In this document: piece by piece, positions 10,004-19,255 of the stretch
Numbering within the stretch: position 1 is the stretch's first letter
Layout of the letters: the number at the start of each line of letters is the position of its first letter
Assembly (NCBI RefSeq): GCF_002927635.1
Contig: NZ_PRDS01000006.1
Span: forward strand, 152,511-216,510
Reading direction: 5' to 3'
From: Albidovulum inexpectatum
GTDB lineage: Bacteria; Pseudomonadota; Alphaproteobacteria; Rhodobacterales; Rhodobacteraceae
DNA length: 64,000 bases
The notes under the pieces: model-generated
Told to the model about the DNA's origin: nothing
Database searches by the model: none
The model's input: the letters and a program-made list of their open reading frames with translations, nothing else
Program-made: the position numbers and the translations under genes

Positions 10004-10070
10004 ATAACCTAGCACTTGCGGCGCCCCGTGCAAGGGCCAATAAACGGCAAAGGCAAACGGGAAGGCGAAA

Positions 10071-10508
10071 ATGGACGAACGCAAACGTGAGCTTGCCCGG
10101 AAGTTCATCGAGGCAATCCCCCACAGCCGCGCGCTGGGCATGGTCCTGGAACGGATCGAGGACGGCGTGGCCGTGATCTCGATGCCCTATGACGAACGGT
10201 TCGTGGGCGATCCGGAAACCGGTGTCATACATGGCGGGGCGGTCTCGGCCCTGATGGATACATGCGGCGGTGCCGCCGTGATGAGCCACCCGACCGGGGC
10301 GATCGGCACGGCGACCCTGGATCTGCGCATCGATTACATGCGCCCCGCGCGTCCGGGGGACCGGATCACGGCACGGGCCGAATGCTATCACGTCACCCGT
10401 TCGGTCGCCTTCGTGCGGGCCACGGCACATGATTCGGACACCGATCGCCCTGTCGCCGCCGCAAATGGCGCATTCACGCTCGAACGCCCCAGGGAGGTCG
10501 AGACATGA
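10071..10508 (+). CDS. PaaI-type hotdog-fold thioesterase (first of pair)
   Basis: A 145-residue single hotdog-domain protein. It has the PaaI/4HBT signature TGVIHGGAVSALMDTCGG, in which the HGG loop and the acidic residue on the following helix form the active site, and the later strand LDLRIDYMRPARPGDRI. Such enzymes hydrolyse acyl- or aryl-CoA thioesters in the cytoplasm. It overlaps the next thioesterase gene by four bases (ATGA), which in turn overlaps a MATE exporter gene: a tightly coupled three-gene operon. The acyl substrate cannot be deduced. Confidence 0.85.
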   Translation: MDERKRELARKFIEAIPHSRALGMVLERIEDGVAVISMPYDERFVGDPETGVIHGGAVSALMDTCGGAAVMSHPTGAIGTATLDLRIDYMRPARPGDRITARAECYHVTRSVAFVRATAHDSDTDRPVAAANGAFTLERPREVET

Positions 10509-11029
10509 GTCCCCGGCAACGGCCCGAACCGGTCCAGGTCGTCAAGCAGCGCCGCGATGCGGCCCTGCGCGCCCTGGTCCAGTCGGTGCCCTATATCCGC
10601 TTTCTGGGCATCGAGTTCGAGCGACGCGGCGACGAACTGACGGCCATTCTTCCCTTTGACGAAAAGCTGATCGGAAACCCCTTGCTGCCCGCCCTGCATG
10701 GCGGCGCGACGGCGGCGTTCCTGGAGGTCGCGGCGATCATCGAACTGTCCTGGTCGCTGATCTGGGAGGAGATGGAATCGGGCCGCCTGGATCCCCAGCG
10801 GCTTGGCCCGGATTGCCTGCCGCGCCTGCCCAAGACGATCGACTTCACGGTGGATTACCTGCGGTCCGGCCTGCCGCGCGACGCCTATGCGCGGGCCCGC
10901 GTCAACCGGTCTGGCCGTCGCTATGCCAGCGTGCATGTCGAAGCCTGGCAGGACAATCGCGCGCGGCTCTTCGCCCAGGCGACGGGGCATTTCCTGATGC
11001 CGCAAGGCGGCCTGCTGCGCCATGGCTGA
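10505..11029 (+). CDS. PaaI-type hotdog-fold thioesterase (second of pair)
   Basis: A 174-residue hotdog-domain protein related to the gene before it but longer. The core LPALHGGATAAFLEVAAII aligns with the HGG loop and helix, and TIDFTVDYLRSGLPRDAYAR with the dimer-interface strand. An insertion of about 25 residues (SLIWEEMESGRLDPQRLGPD) separates the helix from the next strand. Two PaaI-like genes in tandem suggest a heteromeric or divided-specificity thioesterase. It overlaps the downstream MATE gene by eight bases. Confidence 0.82.
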   Translation: MSPRQRPEPVQVVKQRRDAALRALVQSVPYIRFLGIEFERRGDELTAILPFDEKLIGNPLLPALHGGATAAFLEVAAIIELSWSLIWEEMESGRLDPQRLGPDCLPRLPKTIDFTVDYLRSGLPRDAYARARVNRSGRRYASVHVEAWQDNRARLFAQATGHFLMPQGGLLRHG

Positions 11030-12326
11030 CATCACGCATCGGCGTGTGCTGAAGATCGCGCTGCCGATCGTGTTGTCGAACGTGACCGTGCCCCTGCTGG
11101 GGGCGGTCGATACCGGGGTCGTGGGACAGCTGGGCCAGGCCGCGCCGATCGGCGCCGTCGGTCTGGGTGCGGTCATCCTTTCGACGATCTACTGGGTGTT
11201 CGGTTTCCTGCGCATGGGCACGACGGGGCTTGTCGCCCAGTCCCATGGCGCGCGCGATCCGGCCGAGACCGGGGCAATCCTGACCCGCGCGCTGCTGATC
11301 GGCGGCGTTGCCGGGCTGGCCTTCATACTCCTGCAGGCCGTCCTGTTTCGCGCCGCCTTTGCCATCGCCCCGGCCTCGGCCGAGGTCGAGTCGCTGACGC
11401 GGGATTACCTGGCGATCCGCATCTGGGGCGCGCCCGCCACGATCTGCCTGTATGCGATCACCGGCTGGCTGATCGCGGTCGAGCGGACCCGCGGCGTGCT
11501 GGCCGTCCAGGTCTGGACGAACGGGCTGAACATGCTGCTGGACGTGGTGTTCGTTCTCGGGCTTGGCTGGGGCGTGCAGGGGGTGGCCGCGGCGACGCTG
11601 ATCGCCGAGTGGACGGGGCTTGCGCTGGGGCTGTATCTGTGTCGCGCGGCCTTTGCCGGCGGGCAGTGGCGCGACTGGGCGCGGGTCTTCGACCGGGCCC
11701 GGATCGCGCGGATGCTGCAGGTCAATGGCGACATCATGTTGCGCAGCGTCCTGCTTCAGGGCGCATTCACAAGCTTTGTCTTTCTTGGCGCGCGGTTCGG
11801 CGATGTGACGCTGGCCGCAAACCAGGTCCTGCTGCAATTCCTGCAAATCACGGCCTTCGGTCTGGACGGCTTTGCCTTCGCGGCCGAGTCGCTGGTCGGT
11901 CAGGCGGTGGGGGCAAGACGCGCGGGCGAAGTGCGCCGTGCCGCGGCGGTCAGCGGGCAGTGGGGGCTGGTGGGCGCGGTCGCCCTGGGCATCGCCTTCT
12001 GGCTGGCGGGGCCGGCCCTCATCGACATCCTGACGACCGAGCCGCATGTGCGCGCCGCGGCCCGCGATTATCTGCCCTGGGTCGCCTTTGCCCCGGTCAT
12101 TGGCATTGCAAGCTGGATGCTCGACGGGATTTTCATCGGTGCGACACTGTCACGCGAGATGCGCAACGCGATGATCGTTTCGGTCGCGGTCTATGTGGTG
12201 GCGCTGCTGAGCTTGCCGCCGGTCTGGGGCAATCATGGACTTTGGGCGGCGCTGATGATCCTGAACATGGTGCGCGGACTGACCATGGCGGCGCTCTATC
12301 CGCGCGCCGAGCGCGCCGCCGCCTGA
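11022..12326 (+). CDS. MATE-family efflux transporter (DinF-like)
   Basis: A 434-residue membrane protein with about twelve hydrophobic segments. It has MATE/DinF features: the N-terminal VLSNVTVPLLGAVDTGVVGQ segment, the FGFLRMGTTGLVAQSHGA loop, and a second half with LDGFAFAAESLVGQAVGARR. It probably exports cationic or amphipathic compounds using H+ or Na+. The gene is coupled to the two upstream thioesterase genes and is convergent with purD, ending three bases from it. Confidence 0.88.
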   Translation: MADITHRRVLKIALPIVLSNVTVPLLGAVDTGVVGQLGQAAPIGAVGLGAVILSTIYWVFGFLRMGTTGLVAQSHGARDPAETGAILTRALLIGGVAGLAFILLQAVLFRAAFAIAPASAEVESLTRDYLAIRIWGAPATICLYAITGWLIAVERTRGVLAVQVWTNGLNMLLDVVFVLGLGWGVQGVAAATLIAEWTGLALGLYLCRAAFAGGQWRDWARVFDRARIARMLQVNGDIMLRSVLLQGAFTSFVFLGARFGDVTLAANQVLLQFLQITAFGLDGFAFAAESLVGQAVGARRAGEVRRAAAVSGQWGLVGAVALGIAFWLAGPALIDILTTEPHVRAAARDYLPWVAFAPVIGIASWMLDGIFIGATLSREMRNAMIVSVAVYVVALLSLPPVWGNHGLWAALMILNMVRGLTMAALYPRAERAAA

Positions 12327-12329
12327 AGC

Positions 12330-13601
12330 CTAGGCGTCCTTCAGCGCGCGCCAGCCGATGTCGCGCCGGCAGAATCCCTGCGGCCAGTCGATCCGGTCGA
12401 CCATCCGATAGGCCCGGTCGCGCGCCTCGCGCAGGCTGGACCCGCGCGCGGTGACGTTCAGGACACGCCCGCCCGCAGCCACGATCGCGCCGTCGCGCTC
12501 GGCGGTGCCGGCGTGAAAGACCATGTGGCTGCTGTCTTCGGGCAGCGCGTCGAGCCCGCGAATGACGGTGCCTTTTTCATAGCTGCCCGGATAGCCGCGC
12601 GCGGCCATGACCACCGTCAGCGCGTGATCGTCGGCCCAATTGACCGAGACCTCGTCCAGGCGCCCCTCGGCACAGGCCTGCATCAGGTCCAGCGCCTGCG
12701 CACCCAGCCGCATCATCAGGGCCTGACATTCCGGGTCGCCAAAGCGGACATTGTATTCGACCAACCGTGGCCGCCCGTCCTGGATCATCAGGCCTGCATA
12801 CAGCACGCCCTGGAAAGGCGTGCCGCGCCGCGCCATCTCGGCGATCGTCGGGCGGACGATCTGATCCATTGCCTGTTGCAGCACGGAATCGTCAAGCACC
12901 GGGGCGGGGGAATAGGCCCCCATGCCGCCGGTATTGGGGCCGGTATCGCCGTCGCCCACGCGCTTGTGGTCCTGCGCCGTGCCGATGGGCAGGACGTTCT
13001 TTCCGTCGCACAGAACGAACAGCGAGGCTTCCTCGCCCTGCATGAATTCCTCGATGACCACTTCCGCCCCGGCTGCGCCAAAGGCGCCGGCGAACATGTC
13101 GTCCACGGCGGCCAGGGCCTCTTCCTCGGTCATGGCGACGATGACACCCTTGCCGGCGGCAAGCCCGTCGGCCTTGACGACGATCGGCGCGCCCTTGGCG
13201 CGGATGTGGTCGCGTGCGGCCTCGGCCTCGGTGAACCGCGCCCACCGGGCGGTGGGCGCGCCGCAGGCGTCGCAGATTTCCTTGGTGAAGCCCTTGGAGG
13301 CTTCAAGTCGCGCAGCCTCGGCCGATGGTCCCAGGACCGGGATCCCGGCGCCACGAAGGACGTCGGCCACGCCGGCAGCCAGCGGTGCCTCGGGGCCCAC
13401 GATCACAAGATCGACGGCATTTTCTTCGGCGAATGTCGCGACGCTGGCGCCGTCGAGGATATCGATATCGGCGCATTCCGCGATCTGCGCGATGCCCGCA
13501 TTTCCCGGGGCCACGATCAGCCGATCGCATTTCGGGTTCTGCTTGACCGCCCAGGCCAGCGCATGTTCGCGCCCGCCGCCGCCCAGAATGAGGATATTCA
13601 T
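12330..13601 (-). CDS. purD: Phosphoribosylamine-glycine ligase
   Basis: A 423-residue GARS enzyme of de novo purine synthesis that ligates glycine to 5-phosphoribosylamine using ATP. It begins MNILILGGGGREHALAWA, the typical purD N-terminus. The ATP-grasp segments are APIVVKADGLAAGKGVIVA and EVVIEEFMQGEEASLF, with GDTGPNTGGMGAYSPAP and VEYNVRFGDPECQALM near the metal site. Length is normal for the family. The frame is open about 20 codons further upstream but the family start is at 13601. The divergent xseA gene begins 68 bases away. Confidence 0.95.
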   Translation of the reverse strand: MNILILGGGGREHALAWAVKQNPKCDRLIVAPGNAGIAQIAECADIDILDGASVATFAEENAVDLVIVGPEAPLAAGVADVLRGAGIPVLGPSAEAARLEASKGFTKEICDACGAPTARWARFTEAEAARDHIRAKGAPIVVKADGLAAGKGVIVAMTEEEALAAVDDMFAGAFGAAGAEVVIEEFMQGEEASLFVLCDGKNVLPIGTAQDHKRVGDGDTGPNTGGMGAYSPAPVLDDSVLQQAMDQIVRPTIAEMARRGTPFQGVLYAGLMIQDGRPRLVEYNVRFGDPECQALMMRLGAQALDLMQACAEGRLDEVSVNWADDHALTVVMAARGYPGSYEKGTVIRGLDALPEDSSHMVFHAGTAERDGAIVAAGGRVLNVTARGSSLREARDRAYRMVDRIDWPQGFCRRDIGWRALKDA

Positions 13602-13669
13602 CGTCGCCCCCGCTTGGCCTTGCCCTTGCGGCGTTCTAAGGTCGGGCAACACAGGATACAAGTCAGGCC

Positions 13670-15124
13670 ATGGATCTGTTCGAAGACGAAACGCCCGTCG
13701 GGGCGAATGCGCATGAATATACCGTGTCCGAGATCTCGGGTGCGGTGAAGCGGGTGATCGAGGGCGAGTTCGGGCGTGTCCGCGTACGCGGCGAGATCGG
13801 ACGTGTCGCTCGGCCCGGATCGGGGCATCTGTATTTCGACCTGAAGGACGAACGCGCCGTGCTTGCCGCCGTCTGCTGGAAGGGACAGGCGGGGCGTCTG
13901 TCCATCAAGCCCGAAGAGGGGCTGGAGGTGATCGCGACCGGGCGGCTGACGACCTTTCCGGGCCAGTCGAAATACCAGATGATCGTCGAGGAGCTTGCCG
14001 CGGCGGGTCTTGGCGCGCTGATGGCCATGCTCGAGCGGCGCAAGGCCGCGCTGGCCGCCGAGGGCCTGTTCGCGCCCGAGCGCAAGAAGCCATTGCCCTA
14101 TCTGCCGCGGGTGATCGGCGTCGTGACTTCGCCCACGGGCGCGGTGATCCGCGACATCCTGCACCGCCTGCGCGACCGCTTTCCCCGTCCGGTCCTGATC
14201 TGGCCGGTCACGGTTCAGGGCGAACGCTGTGCCCCCGAGGTTGCTGCCGCCATCCGCGGCTTCAACGCCCTGCCCGAAGGGGGTCCGATCCCGCGGCCCG
14301 ACCTGATCATCGTCGCGCGCGGGGGCGGCTCGATCGAGGATCTGTGGGGCTTCAACGAGGAAATCGTCGTGCGCGCGGCTGCCGAAAGCCGCATTCCGCT
14401 GATCTCGGCGGTCGGGCATGAAACCGACACGACGCTGATCGACCTTGCGGCGGATCGGCGCGCGCCCACCCCCACCGCGGCGGCCGAGATGGCCGTGCCC
14501 GTGCGCATGGACCTGATCCGGACGGTTTCCGATCACGGCAGCCGGATGTCCCGGGCGATGATCCGGCGGATCGAGCAGGGCGGGCAAAGGCTGTCGGATC
14601 TTGCGCGCGCGCTGGGCTCGCCGCAGGCGCTACTGGCGCCGGCCAGCCAGCGTCTTGACCTGTGGTCCGACAGGCTTGCGCCCGCATTGCGCGGGGCAAC
14701 GGCCAATCGGCGGGCGAGTTTCAACGCGGTAGCGGGTCGGTTGCGCCCGTCGGTTCTGACGGGCCGGCTGGGGCAGGAGCGTCGGCATCTGGATACGTTG
14801 GCGGCGCGGCTTCGCCCGGCCTTCGACCGGTCGCTGCGCGAGGCGCAAAAAGAGTCCGCGCGCAGGCGCAACGATCTGCAATCGCTGGCGGATCGGATGG
14901 ACTCTGCGATGACGCGCAGGCTGCAAACGCTGTCTGACAGGCTGGCGGCGCTGGATCGCACACGTCAGAGCCTGGGGCATGCGGAAACCTTGCGCCGTGG
15001 CTTTGCGATCGTCTGGGCCGGGGAGCATGTCGTCACGACGCGGGCCACGGCAATGGGCCACGCGGAATTGCAGATCGAGTTTGCCGACGGACGTTTGCCC
15101 GTGCGGACCGCCGATGCGCAATAG
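13670..15124 (+). CDS. xseA: Exodeoxyribonuclease VII large subunit
   Basis: A 484-residue XseA. The N-terminal OB-fold is seen in YTVSEISGAVKRVIEGEFG and VRGEIGRVARPGSGHLYFDL. The catalytic core includes GVVTSPTGAVIRDILHRL, IIVARGGGSIEDLWGFNEE and ISAVGHETDTTLIDLAADRR. A long coiled-coil C-terminal region rich in arginine and leucine follows. It degrades single-stranded DNA to oligonucleotides together with XseB, which is not in this window. The gene stands alone, divergent from purD. Confidence 0.95.
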   Translation: MDLFEDETPVGANAHEYTVSEISGAVKRVIEGEFGRVRVRGEIGRVARPGSGHLYFDLKDERAVLAAVCWKGQAGRLSIKPEEGLEVIATGRLTTFPGQSKYQMIVEELAAAGLGALMAMLERRKAALAAEGLFAPERKKPLPYLPRVIGVVTSPTGAVIRDILHRLRDRFPRPVLIWPVTVQGERCAPEVAAAIRGFNALPEGGPIPRPDLIIVARGGGSIEDLWGFNEEIVVRAAAESRIPLISAVGHETDTTLIDLAADRRAPTPTAAAEMAVPVRMDLIRTVSDHGSRMSRAMIRRIEQGGQRLSDLARALGSPQALLAPASQRLDLWSDRLAPALRGATANRRASFNAVAGRLRPSVLTGRLGQERRHLDTLAARLRPAFDRSLREAQKESARRRNDLQSLADRMDSAMTRRLQTLSDRLAALDRTRQSLGHAETLRRGFAIVWAGEHVVTTRATAMGHAELQIEFADGRLPVRTADAQ

Positions 15125-15130
15125 TCCGCC

Positions 15131-15544
15131 CTAGACGCCCAGATGCGGGCCCTGGCAGATCAGCGCGTCGGGGCTTTCCTCGACGGCGACCAGGGCCATG
15201 CCTTCGGGGTCGCCGCGAAAGCGCGCCATCAGACCCTGTTCGCCCTGCCAGAAGGTCCAGCATTGCGGCTCGCCCAGGTCTTCATAGGCAAAGCAGATGT
15301 CGCCGCGATCTTCGTACCAGTATCCCTCGCGGCATTCCTCACCGACGAAGGCCCAGACAACGCGCCGCCCTGGCAGGTATCGCTCGATCCCATAGGGGTC
15401 GCCGCCTGACATGTAGACCATGGTCTTGCCCCGCGTCAGCGCGTCGAATGCGGCAGCCGACAGGGGCGGCCCCGGCTCGGCCGCGCACAGGGGCGCGGCC
15501 AGGGCGCAGAGGGCCAGCATGGCAAGGGTCTGGATGCGTGTCAT
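15131..15544 (-). CDS. Secreted hypothetical protein
   Basis: A 137-residue protein with a clear signal peptide (TLAMLALCALAAPLCA then cleavage near AEPG). The mature part has FDALTRGKTMVYMSGGDPYG, RRVVWAFVGEECREGYWYE and CFAYEDLGEPQCWTFWQGE. With four cysteines and many aromatic residues it looks like a small periplasmic beta-rich protein of a kind common in Rhodobacteraceae. I do not recognise a function. It ends six bases from the convergent xseA stop. The ATG at 15544 is chosen because it opens directly onto the signal sequence. Confidence 0.7.
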   Translation of the reverse strand: MTRIQTLAMLALCALAAPLCAAEPGPPLSAAAFDALTRGKTMVYMSGGDPYGIERYLPGRRVVWAFVGEECREGYWYEDRGDICFAYEDLGEPQCWTFWQGEQGLMARFRGDPEGMALVAVEESPDALICQGPHLGV

Positions 15545-15601
15545 GGGATTATCCCTTTTGCGCCAAGTGTGCCACAAGCTGCGGGTTCGTGTCACCTCGG
15601 C

Positions 15602-16705
15602 TCAGTCCGGTTGCATCCTGCGCAGCCTGCGGTCCATGAGCCGCCGCCACAGCGGCGGGACCAGGGCAACCGTCGCCATGATCGGCAGCGAGGCCGGCAG
15701 GCGCGGAGTTCGTGCGGGCGTCTCCAGTTCGCCGAAACCTTTGGAAGGGTGCAGGTGATGGTCGGCATGGCGCGAGGCATTCAGCATCATCAGGCCGGAC
15801 AGGCCGCGCGGGGCATCCCAGCTATGGGCCGGGCCGACGGGCTCGGGCCGGCCATCGGGCAATTCCTGCCGCAGCAGGCCGTAATGCTGCACATAATCGG
15901 ACAGCAGGATCTGGATCTGCGCATGGGCGCAAAGCAGCAGATACGCCACCAGCCCATCAGGCCCGAAGAGCCACGCAACAAGGGTCAGCAGGGCCAGAGC
16001 TCCGCCTACATGGATCACATAGGGGTTCAGCCGCCCCGGGCCACGCGCGCGCCGGCGCAGGTTTCGCTCCATCTCGTATCCGGCCAGAAAGGCGCCGGGC
16101 CATGCGCGGATCAGGAATTGATAGAAGCCTTCGCCGGCGCGGGCGGTGTTCGGATCGTTCGGCGTGGCGACGAAACGATGATGCACCAGCCGATGCGCCG
16201 AAACGTGGTGGCCATAAAGCAGTGTCACGAACACCGCCCAGCCCAGCCGGAACAGCCAGCGCTCGCGCCGGTGGATCAGTTCATGCGCGTTGGCATTGGA
16301 TGCCTGGCCAAGCCAGAGCCCGAAGGCCAGGAAGGTCGCAACCCCGTCCCAGGGGCCAAGGGGGCCGGCGCCGCTCAGGCTCCAGACTGCAAGGGGCAAG
16401 AGCAGGAAATGCGTCAGCGCAAGCGCGACCGATACCCGGTCGGCAACCGGTTGCGCGACATGGTCGGCCCCCCAGGCGGGGCGTATCCGAACAAGCATCG
16501 CATCGGCCAGATGCAGTCCGACGCTCATCCACAGAAGGGCGGCAAGGCTCCAACCACCCCCCAGCATCGCGGCGGCGACAAGAAGCGGGACAGGCGCCAT
16601 GGTGGCCGCCACATGCGGCAGCGCCGCGCGCCAACCTTTGGCGCCGACCTTGTCATTCTGTGCCCGTTCCATCCCCGGTCGCGCGTCTGCCTTCATCCAT
16701 CCCAT
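15602..16705 (-). CDS. AlkB-like alkane 1-monooxygenase / membrane di-iron hydroxylase
   Basis: A protein of up to 367 residues with several transmembrane segments and all histidine boxes of the membrane fatty-acid hydroxylase/alkane monooxygenase family: NAHELIHRRERW, YGHHVSAHRLVHHRF, then DYVQHYGL and the C-terminal box SRHADHHLHPSKGFGELE. These bind the di-iron centre that hydroxylates terminal carbons with electrons from rubredoxin or ferredoxin. No rubredoxin gene is adjacent. Starts at 16705, 16696 and 16672 are all possible because none has a strong ribosome site. The substrate could be an alkane or another aliphatic chain. Confidence 0.85.
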   Translation of the reverse strand: MGWMKADARPGMERAQNDKVGAKGWRAALPHVAATMAPVPLLVAAAMLGGGWSLAALLWMSVGLHLADAMLVRIRPAWGADHVAQPVADRVSVALALTHFLLLPLAVWSLSGAGPLGPWDGVATFLAFGLWLGQASNANAHELIHRRERWLFRLGWAVFVTLLYGHHVSAHRLVHHRFVATPNDPNTARAGEGFYQFLIRAWPGAFLAGYEMERNLRRRARGPGRLNPYVIHVGGALALLTLVAWLFGPDGLVAYLLLCAHAQIQILLSDYVQHYGLLRQELPDGRPEPVGPAHSWDAPRGLSGLMMLNASRHADHHLHPSKGFGELETPARTPRLPASLPIMATVALVPPLWRRLMDRRLRRMQPD

Positions 16706-16811
16706 CCTGCCAAAGGCGGCCGCGCGCGTCGAGCATCAGAATGGGCTCGACCCTTCCATCCGGTCGGCGAAAGGACTACGTGAGGGGAAAGGTCAACGCG
16801 AAAGTCTGCTC

Positions 16812-17849
16812 ATGTCGTTCTTCACCAAGCTCAAGGACCGGTTGCTGAAGTCCTCGTCGCGGATCGAGGAGGGGTTGGAAACCATCGTGACCGAGGTCGC
16901 CGATGCGGCGGCGCCGGGCGATGGCGCGGCGCCCGACAAATCCGCACAGCCGGATCCCGCGAAGCCGGGCCTGATCGGCCGCATCCTGCGCCGTGCGGAA
17001 GACGAACCACGGCGTGTGCTGGACGACGAGATGCTGGAGAGCCTCGAAGAGCTCCTGATCCAGTCCGACATGGGGGTCGAGACGGCCATGCGCGTCACGG
17101 CCAACCTGGCGCAAGGGCGCATGGGCAGGCGCGTATCGGTGCGCGAGATCAAGCAGGCTCTGGCCGACGAGATCGCGCGCATCATGGAGCCGGTCGCGCG
17201 GCCCTTGCCGCTTTACCCCACGCGCCCGCAGGTCGTTCTGGTGGTTGGCGTGAACGGGTCGGGCAAGACGACGACGATCGGCAAGCTGGCCAGCCAGTTG
17301 TCGGCCGCGGGCAAGAAAGTGGTCATCGCCGCGGGTGACACGTTCCGTGCCGCTGCAGTCGAGCAGTTGCAGGTCTGGGGGGACAGAGCGGGGGTGCCGG
17401 TGCTGACCGCGCCCGAAGGCTCGGACCCGGCAAGCCTGGCATTCGACGCCATGACCCGCGCGCAGGCGGATGGGGCGGATCTTCTGATGATCGACACGGC
17501 CGGGCGGCTTCAGAACCGCCAGGACCTGATGGAGGAGCTGGCCAAGATCGTCCGCGTGATCCGCAAGAAGGACCCCGAAGCGCCGCACAACACGATCCTG
17601 GTGCTGGATGCCACGACCGGCCAGAACGCGATCACGCAGGTCGAGATCTTCCGCAAGATTGCCGATGTCTCGGGTCTGGTGATGACCAAGCTGGACGGCA
17701 CGGCCAAGGGCGGCGTCCTGGTGGCGCTGGCCGACCGGTTTGGCCTGCCGATCCACGCGATCGGCGTCGGCGAGAAGATCGACGATCTGGCCCCCTTTGA
17801 TCCGCAGGAATTCGCCCGAGCGCTGGTGGGGCTGGAGGAAGAAGGCTGA
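16812..17849 (+). CDS. ftsY: Signal recognition particle receptor FtsY
   Basis: A 345-residue SRP GTPase receptor. An acidic, flexible A region (about residues 15-60) precedes the helical N domain and the G domain with P-loop GVNGSGKTTTIGKLA (146-160), AAGDTFRAAAVEQLQVW (G2 and SRP insertion box), MIDTAGRLQNRQDLMEEL (G3) and MTKLDGTAKGGV (G4). It docks ribosome-SRP complexes at the Sec translocon on the inner membrane. The frame continues open upstream, but family similarity begins with MSFFTKLKDRL. It is convergent with an MFS transporter gene four bases away. Confidence 0.95.
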   Translation: MSFFTKLKDRLLKSSSRIEEGLETIVTEVADAAAPGDGAAPDKSAQPDPAKPGLIGRILRRAEDEPRRVLDDEMLESLEELLIQSDMGVETAMRVTANLAQGRMGRRVSVREIKQALADEIARIMEPVARPLPLYPTRPQVVLVVGVNGSGKTTTIGKLASQLSAAGKKVVIAAGDTFRAAAVEQLQVWGDRAGVPVLTAPEGSDPASLAFDAMTRAQADGADLLMIDTAGRLQNRQDLMEELAKIVRVIRKKDPEAPHNTILVLDATTGQNAITQVEIFRKIADVSGLVMTKLDGTAKGGVLVALADRFGLPIHAIGVGEKIDDLAPFDPQEFARALVGLEEEG

Positions 17850-17853
17850 ACGA

Positions 17854-19092
17854 TCAGGCGACAGCCGGGCTCAGCGCGCGTTCGCGCACCGGCAGATGGA
17901 CGACGGCCGAAAAGGCGCCGACGGCCACCCCGATCCACCACACGGCGGTGTAGGACCCATAGGCGTCATACATCCGTCCGCCCAGCCAGACGCCCACGAA
18001 GCTGCCGATCTGGTGCGACAGAAAGACGATGCCGTACAGCGTGCCCATGTAGCGCAGACCGTAGATATGGGCGACAAGTCCGCTGGTCAGCGGCACCGTC
18101 GCAAGCCACAGCGCGCCCATGACGACGGAAAAGACGATGACCGATGTCGGGGTCATGGGCAGCATGATGAAGGCCGCAGCCGCGATCGTGCGCCCGGCAT
18201 AGATCGCGGCCAGCAGGTATTTGCGGGAATAGTATCGGCCCAGCCAGCCCGCAGTGATGGTGCCCACGATGTTGGCCAGCCCGATCAGCGAGATCGCGAC
18301 CGCGCCCAGCGCCGATGTCGATGTCACCCCCAGCGAGGCCAGGGTGCCCGAGGGGTCGATCGCGCCGCACATCTCGGTCACGAAGGCCGGGAAATGCGCG
18401 GTGATGAAGGCCAGCTGATAGCCGCAGGAAAAGAATCCAAGGAAGATCAGGGTGAAGGAAGGGTCGCGCGCGGCCTTCATCAGGACCGCGCCCATGCTTT
18501 CTTCCAGTTCCGCGCGGGTCGCGGGCGCAGGCGACCGCATCATCGGCAGAACGGCAAGCGCGGCAAGGATCATGCCCGCGAAGATCAGGAACACCGTCTG
18601 CCAGGGGAATTGGGTCAGCAGGGCTTCGGCCAGCGGGGCGCCAAAGACCTGACCCGCGGACCCGGCCGCGGTCGCGATGCCCAGCGACAGGGATCGCGTT
18701 TCCGGGCTCGCGGCACGTCCGACGACGGCAAGTATGACGCCAAACCCCGTGCCCGCGATGCCGAAACCCACAAGGATTTCCAGCAGCTGATGCTGGATCG
18801 GCGTCGTGGCCCCGGCCGACAGGACAAGCCCCGCCGCGTAGCACAAGGCGCCAAGGACGATGGCGCGGCGATCGCCGAACCGTTCCGCCAGCGCGCCGAA
18901 CAGGGGCTGGCCAAACCCCCAGGCCAGGTTCTGGATGGCAATCGCCAGGCTGAATTCCGCCCGCGGCCACCCGAATTCCTGCGCGATGGGTATCTGGAAC
19001 ACGCCGAAACTGGCGCGGATCGCAAAGCCGATCATGATCACAATGCAGCCCGAGATCAGAACGGGCGTGAAGATGGGGGCGCGGGGCGGCAT
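17854..19092 (-). CDS. Major facilitator superfamily transporter
   Basis: A 412-residue twelve-span MFS protein. N-terminal half: FGVFQIPIAQEFGWPRAEFS and a motif A-like loop, GALAERFGDRRAIVLGALCY. After a central hydrophilic loop (about residues 195-220), the second half includes GLANIVGTITAGWLGRYYSR. The FGVFQIPIAQEFGW start resembles the oxalate/formate-antiporter-like and monocarboxylate MFS group, so an organic anion is plausible. The start at 19092 is supported by AGGAG eight bases upstream. A palindromic operator candidate lies about 55 bases upstream. Confidence 0.87.
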   Translation of the reverse strand: MPPRAPIFTPVLISGCIVIMIGFAIRASFGVFQIPIAQEFGWPRAEFSLAIAIQNLAWGFGQPLFGALAERFGDRRAIVLGALCYAAGLVLSAGATTPIQHQLLEILVGFGIAGTGFGVILAVVGRAASPETRSLSLGIATAAGSAGQVFGAPLAEALLTQFPWQTVFLIFAGMILAALAVLPMMRSPAPATRAELEESMGAVLMKAARDPSFTLIFLGFFSCGYQLAFITAHFPAFVTEMCGAIDPSGTLASLGVTSTSALGAVAISLIGLANIVGTITAGWLGRYYSRKYLLAAIYAGRTIAAAAFIMLPMTPTSVIVFSVVMGALWLATVPLTSGLVAHIYGLRYMGTLYGIVFLSHQIGSFVGVWLGGRMYDAYGSYTAVWWIGVAVGAFSAVVHLPVRERALSPAVA

Positions 19093-19148
19093 GCGGCTGT
19101 CTCCTCTGGGCCGAGACGGTCGCATGCCGGCTTTGGCCGCGTCAAATC

Positions 19149-19173
19149 CGGAATTGTCATGACGACAATTCCG
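19149..19173. promoter_or_regulatory. Perfect hyphenated palindrome, operator candidate for the MFS gene
   Basis: CGGAATTGTC, five bases, then its exact reverse complement GACAATTCCG. It lies between the divergent MFS gene (start 19092) and the YdcH-like gene (start 19256). Ten-base perfect arms around TTGTC/GACAA are typical of dimeric repressor sites. No regulator gene is adjacent, so which factor binds is unknown. Confidence 0.5.
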
Positions 19174-19255
19174 CGTGGCATGGTTGATGCAGGTCAAGGA
19201 GGCCGGAAGGGCGCGGGCCTAGATTGCGGGTGACAAGACAGGCAGGAGAGACCAC

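Noticed and set aside
8322..10004. Long plus-strand open frame over the second MerR and the permease genes
   Set aside because: Its translation is rich in Arg, Gln, Gly and Asp without any family signature and lies antisense to two recognisable genes.
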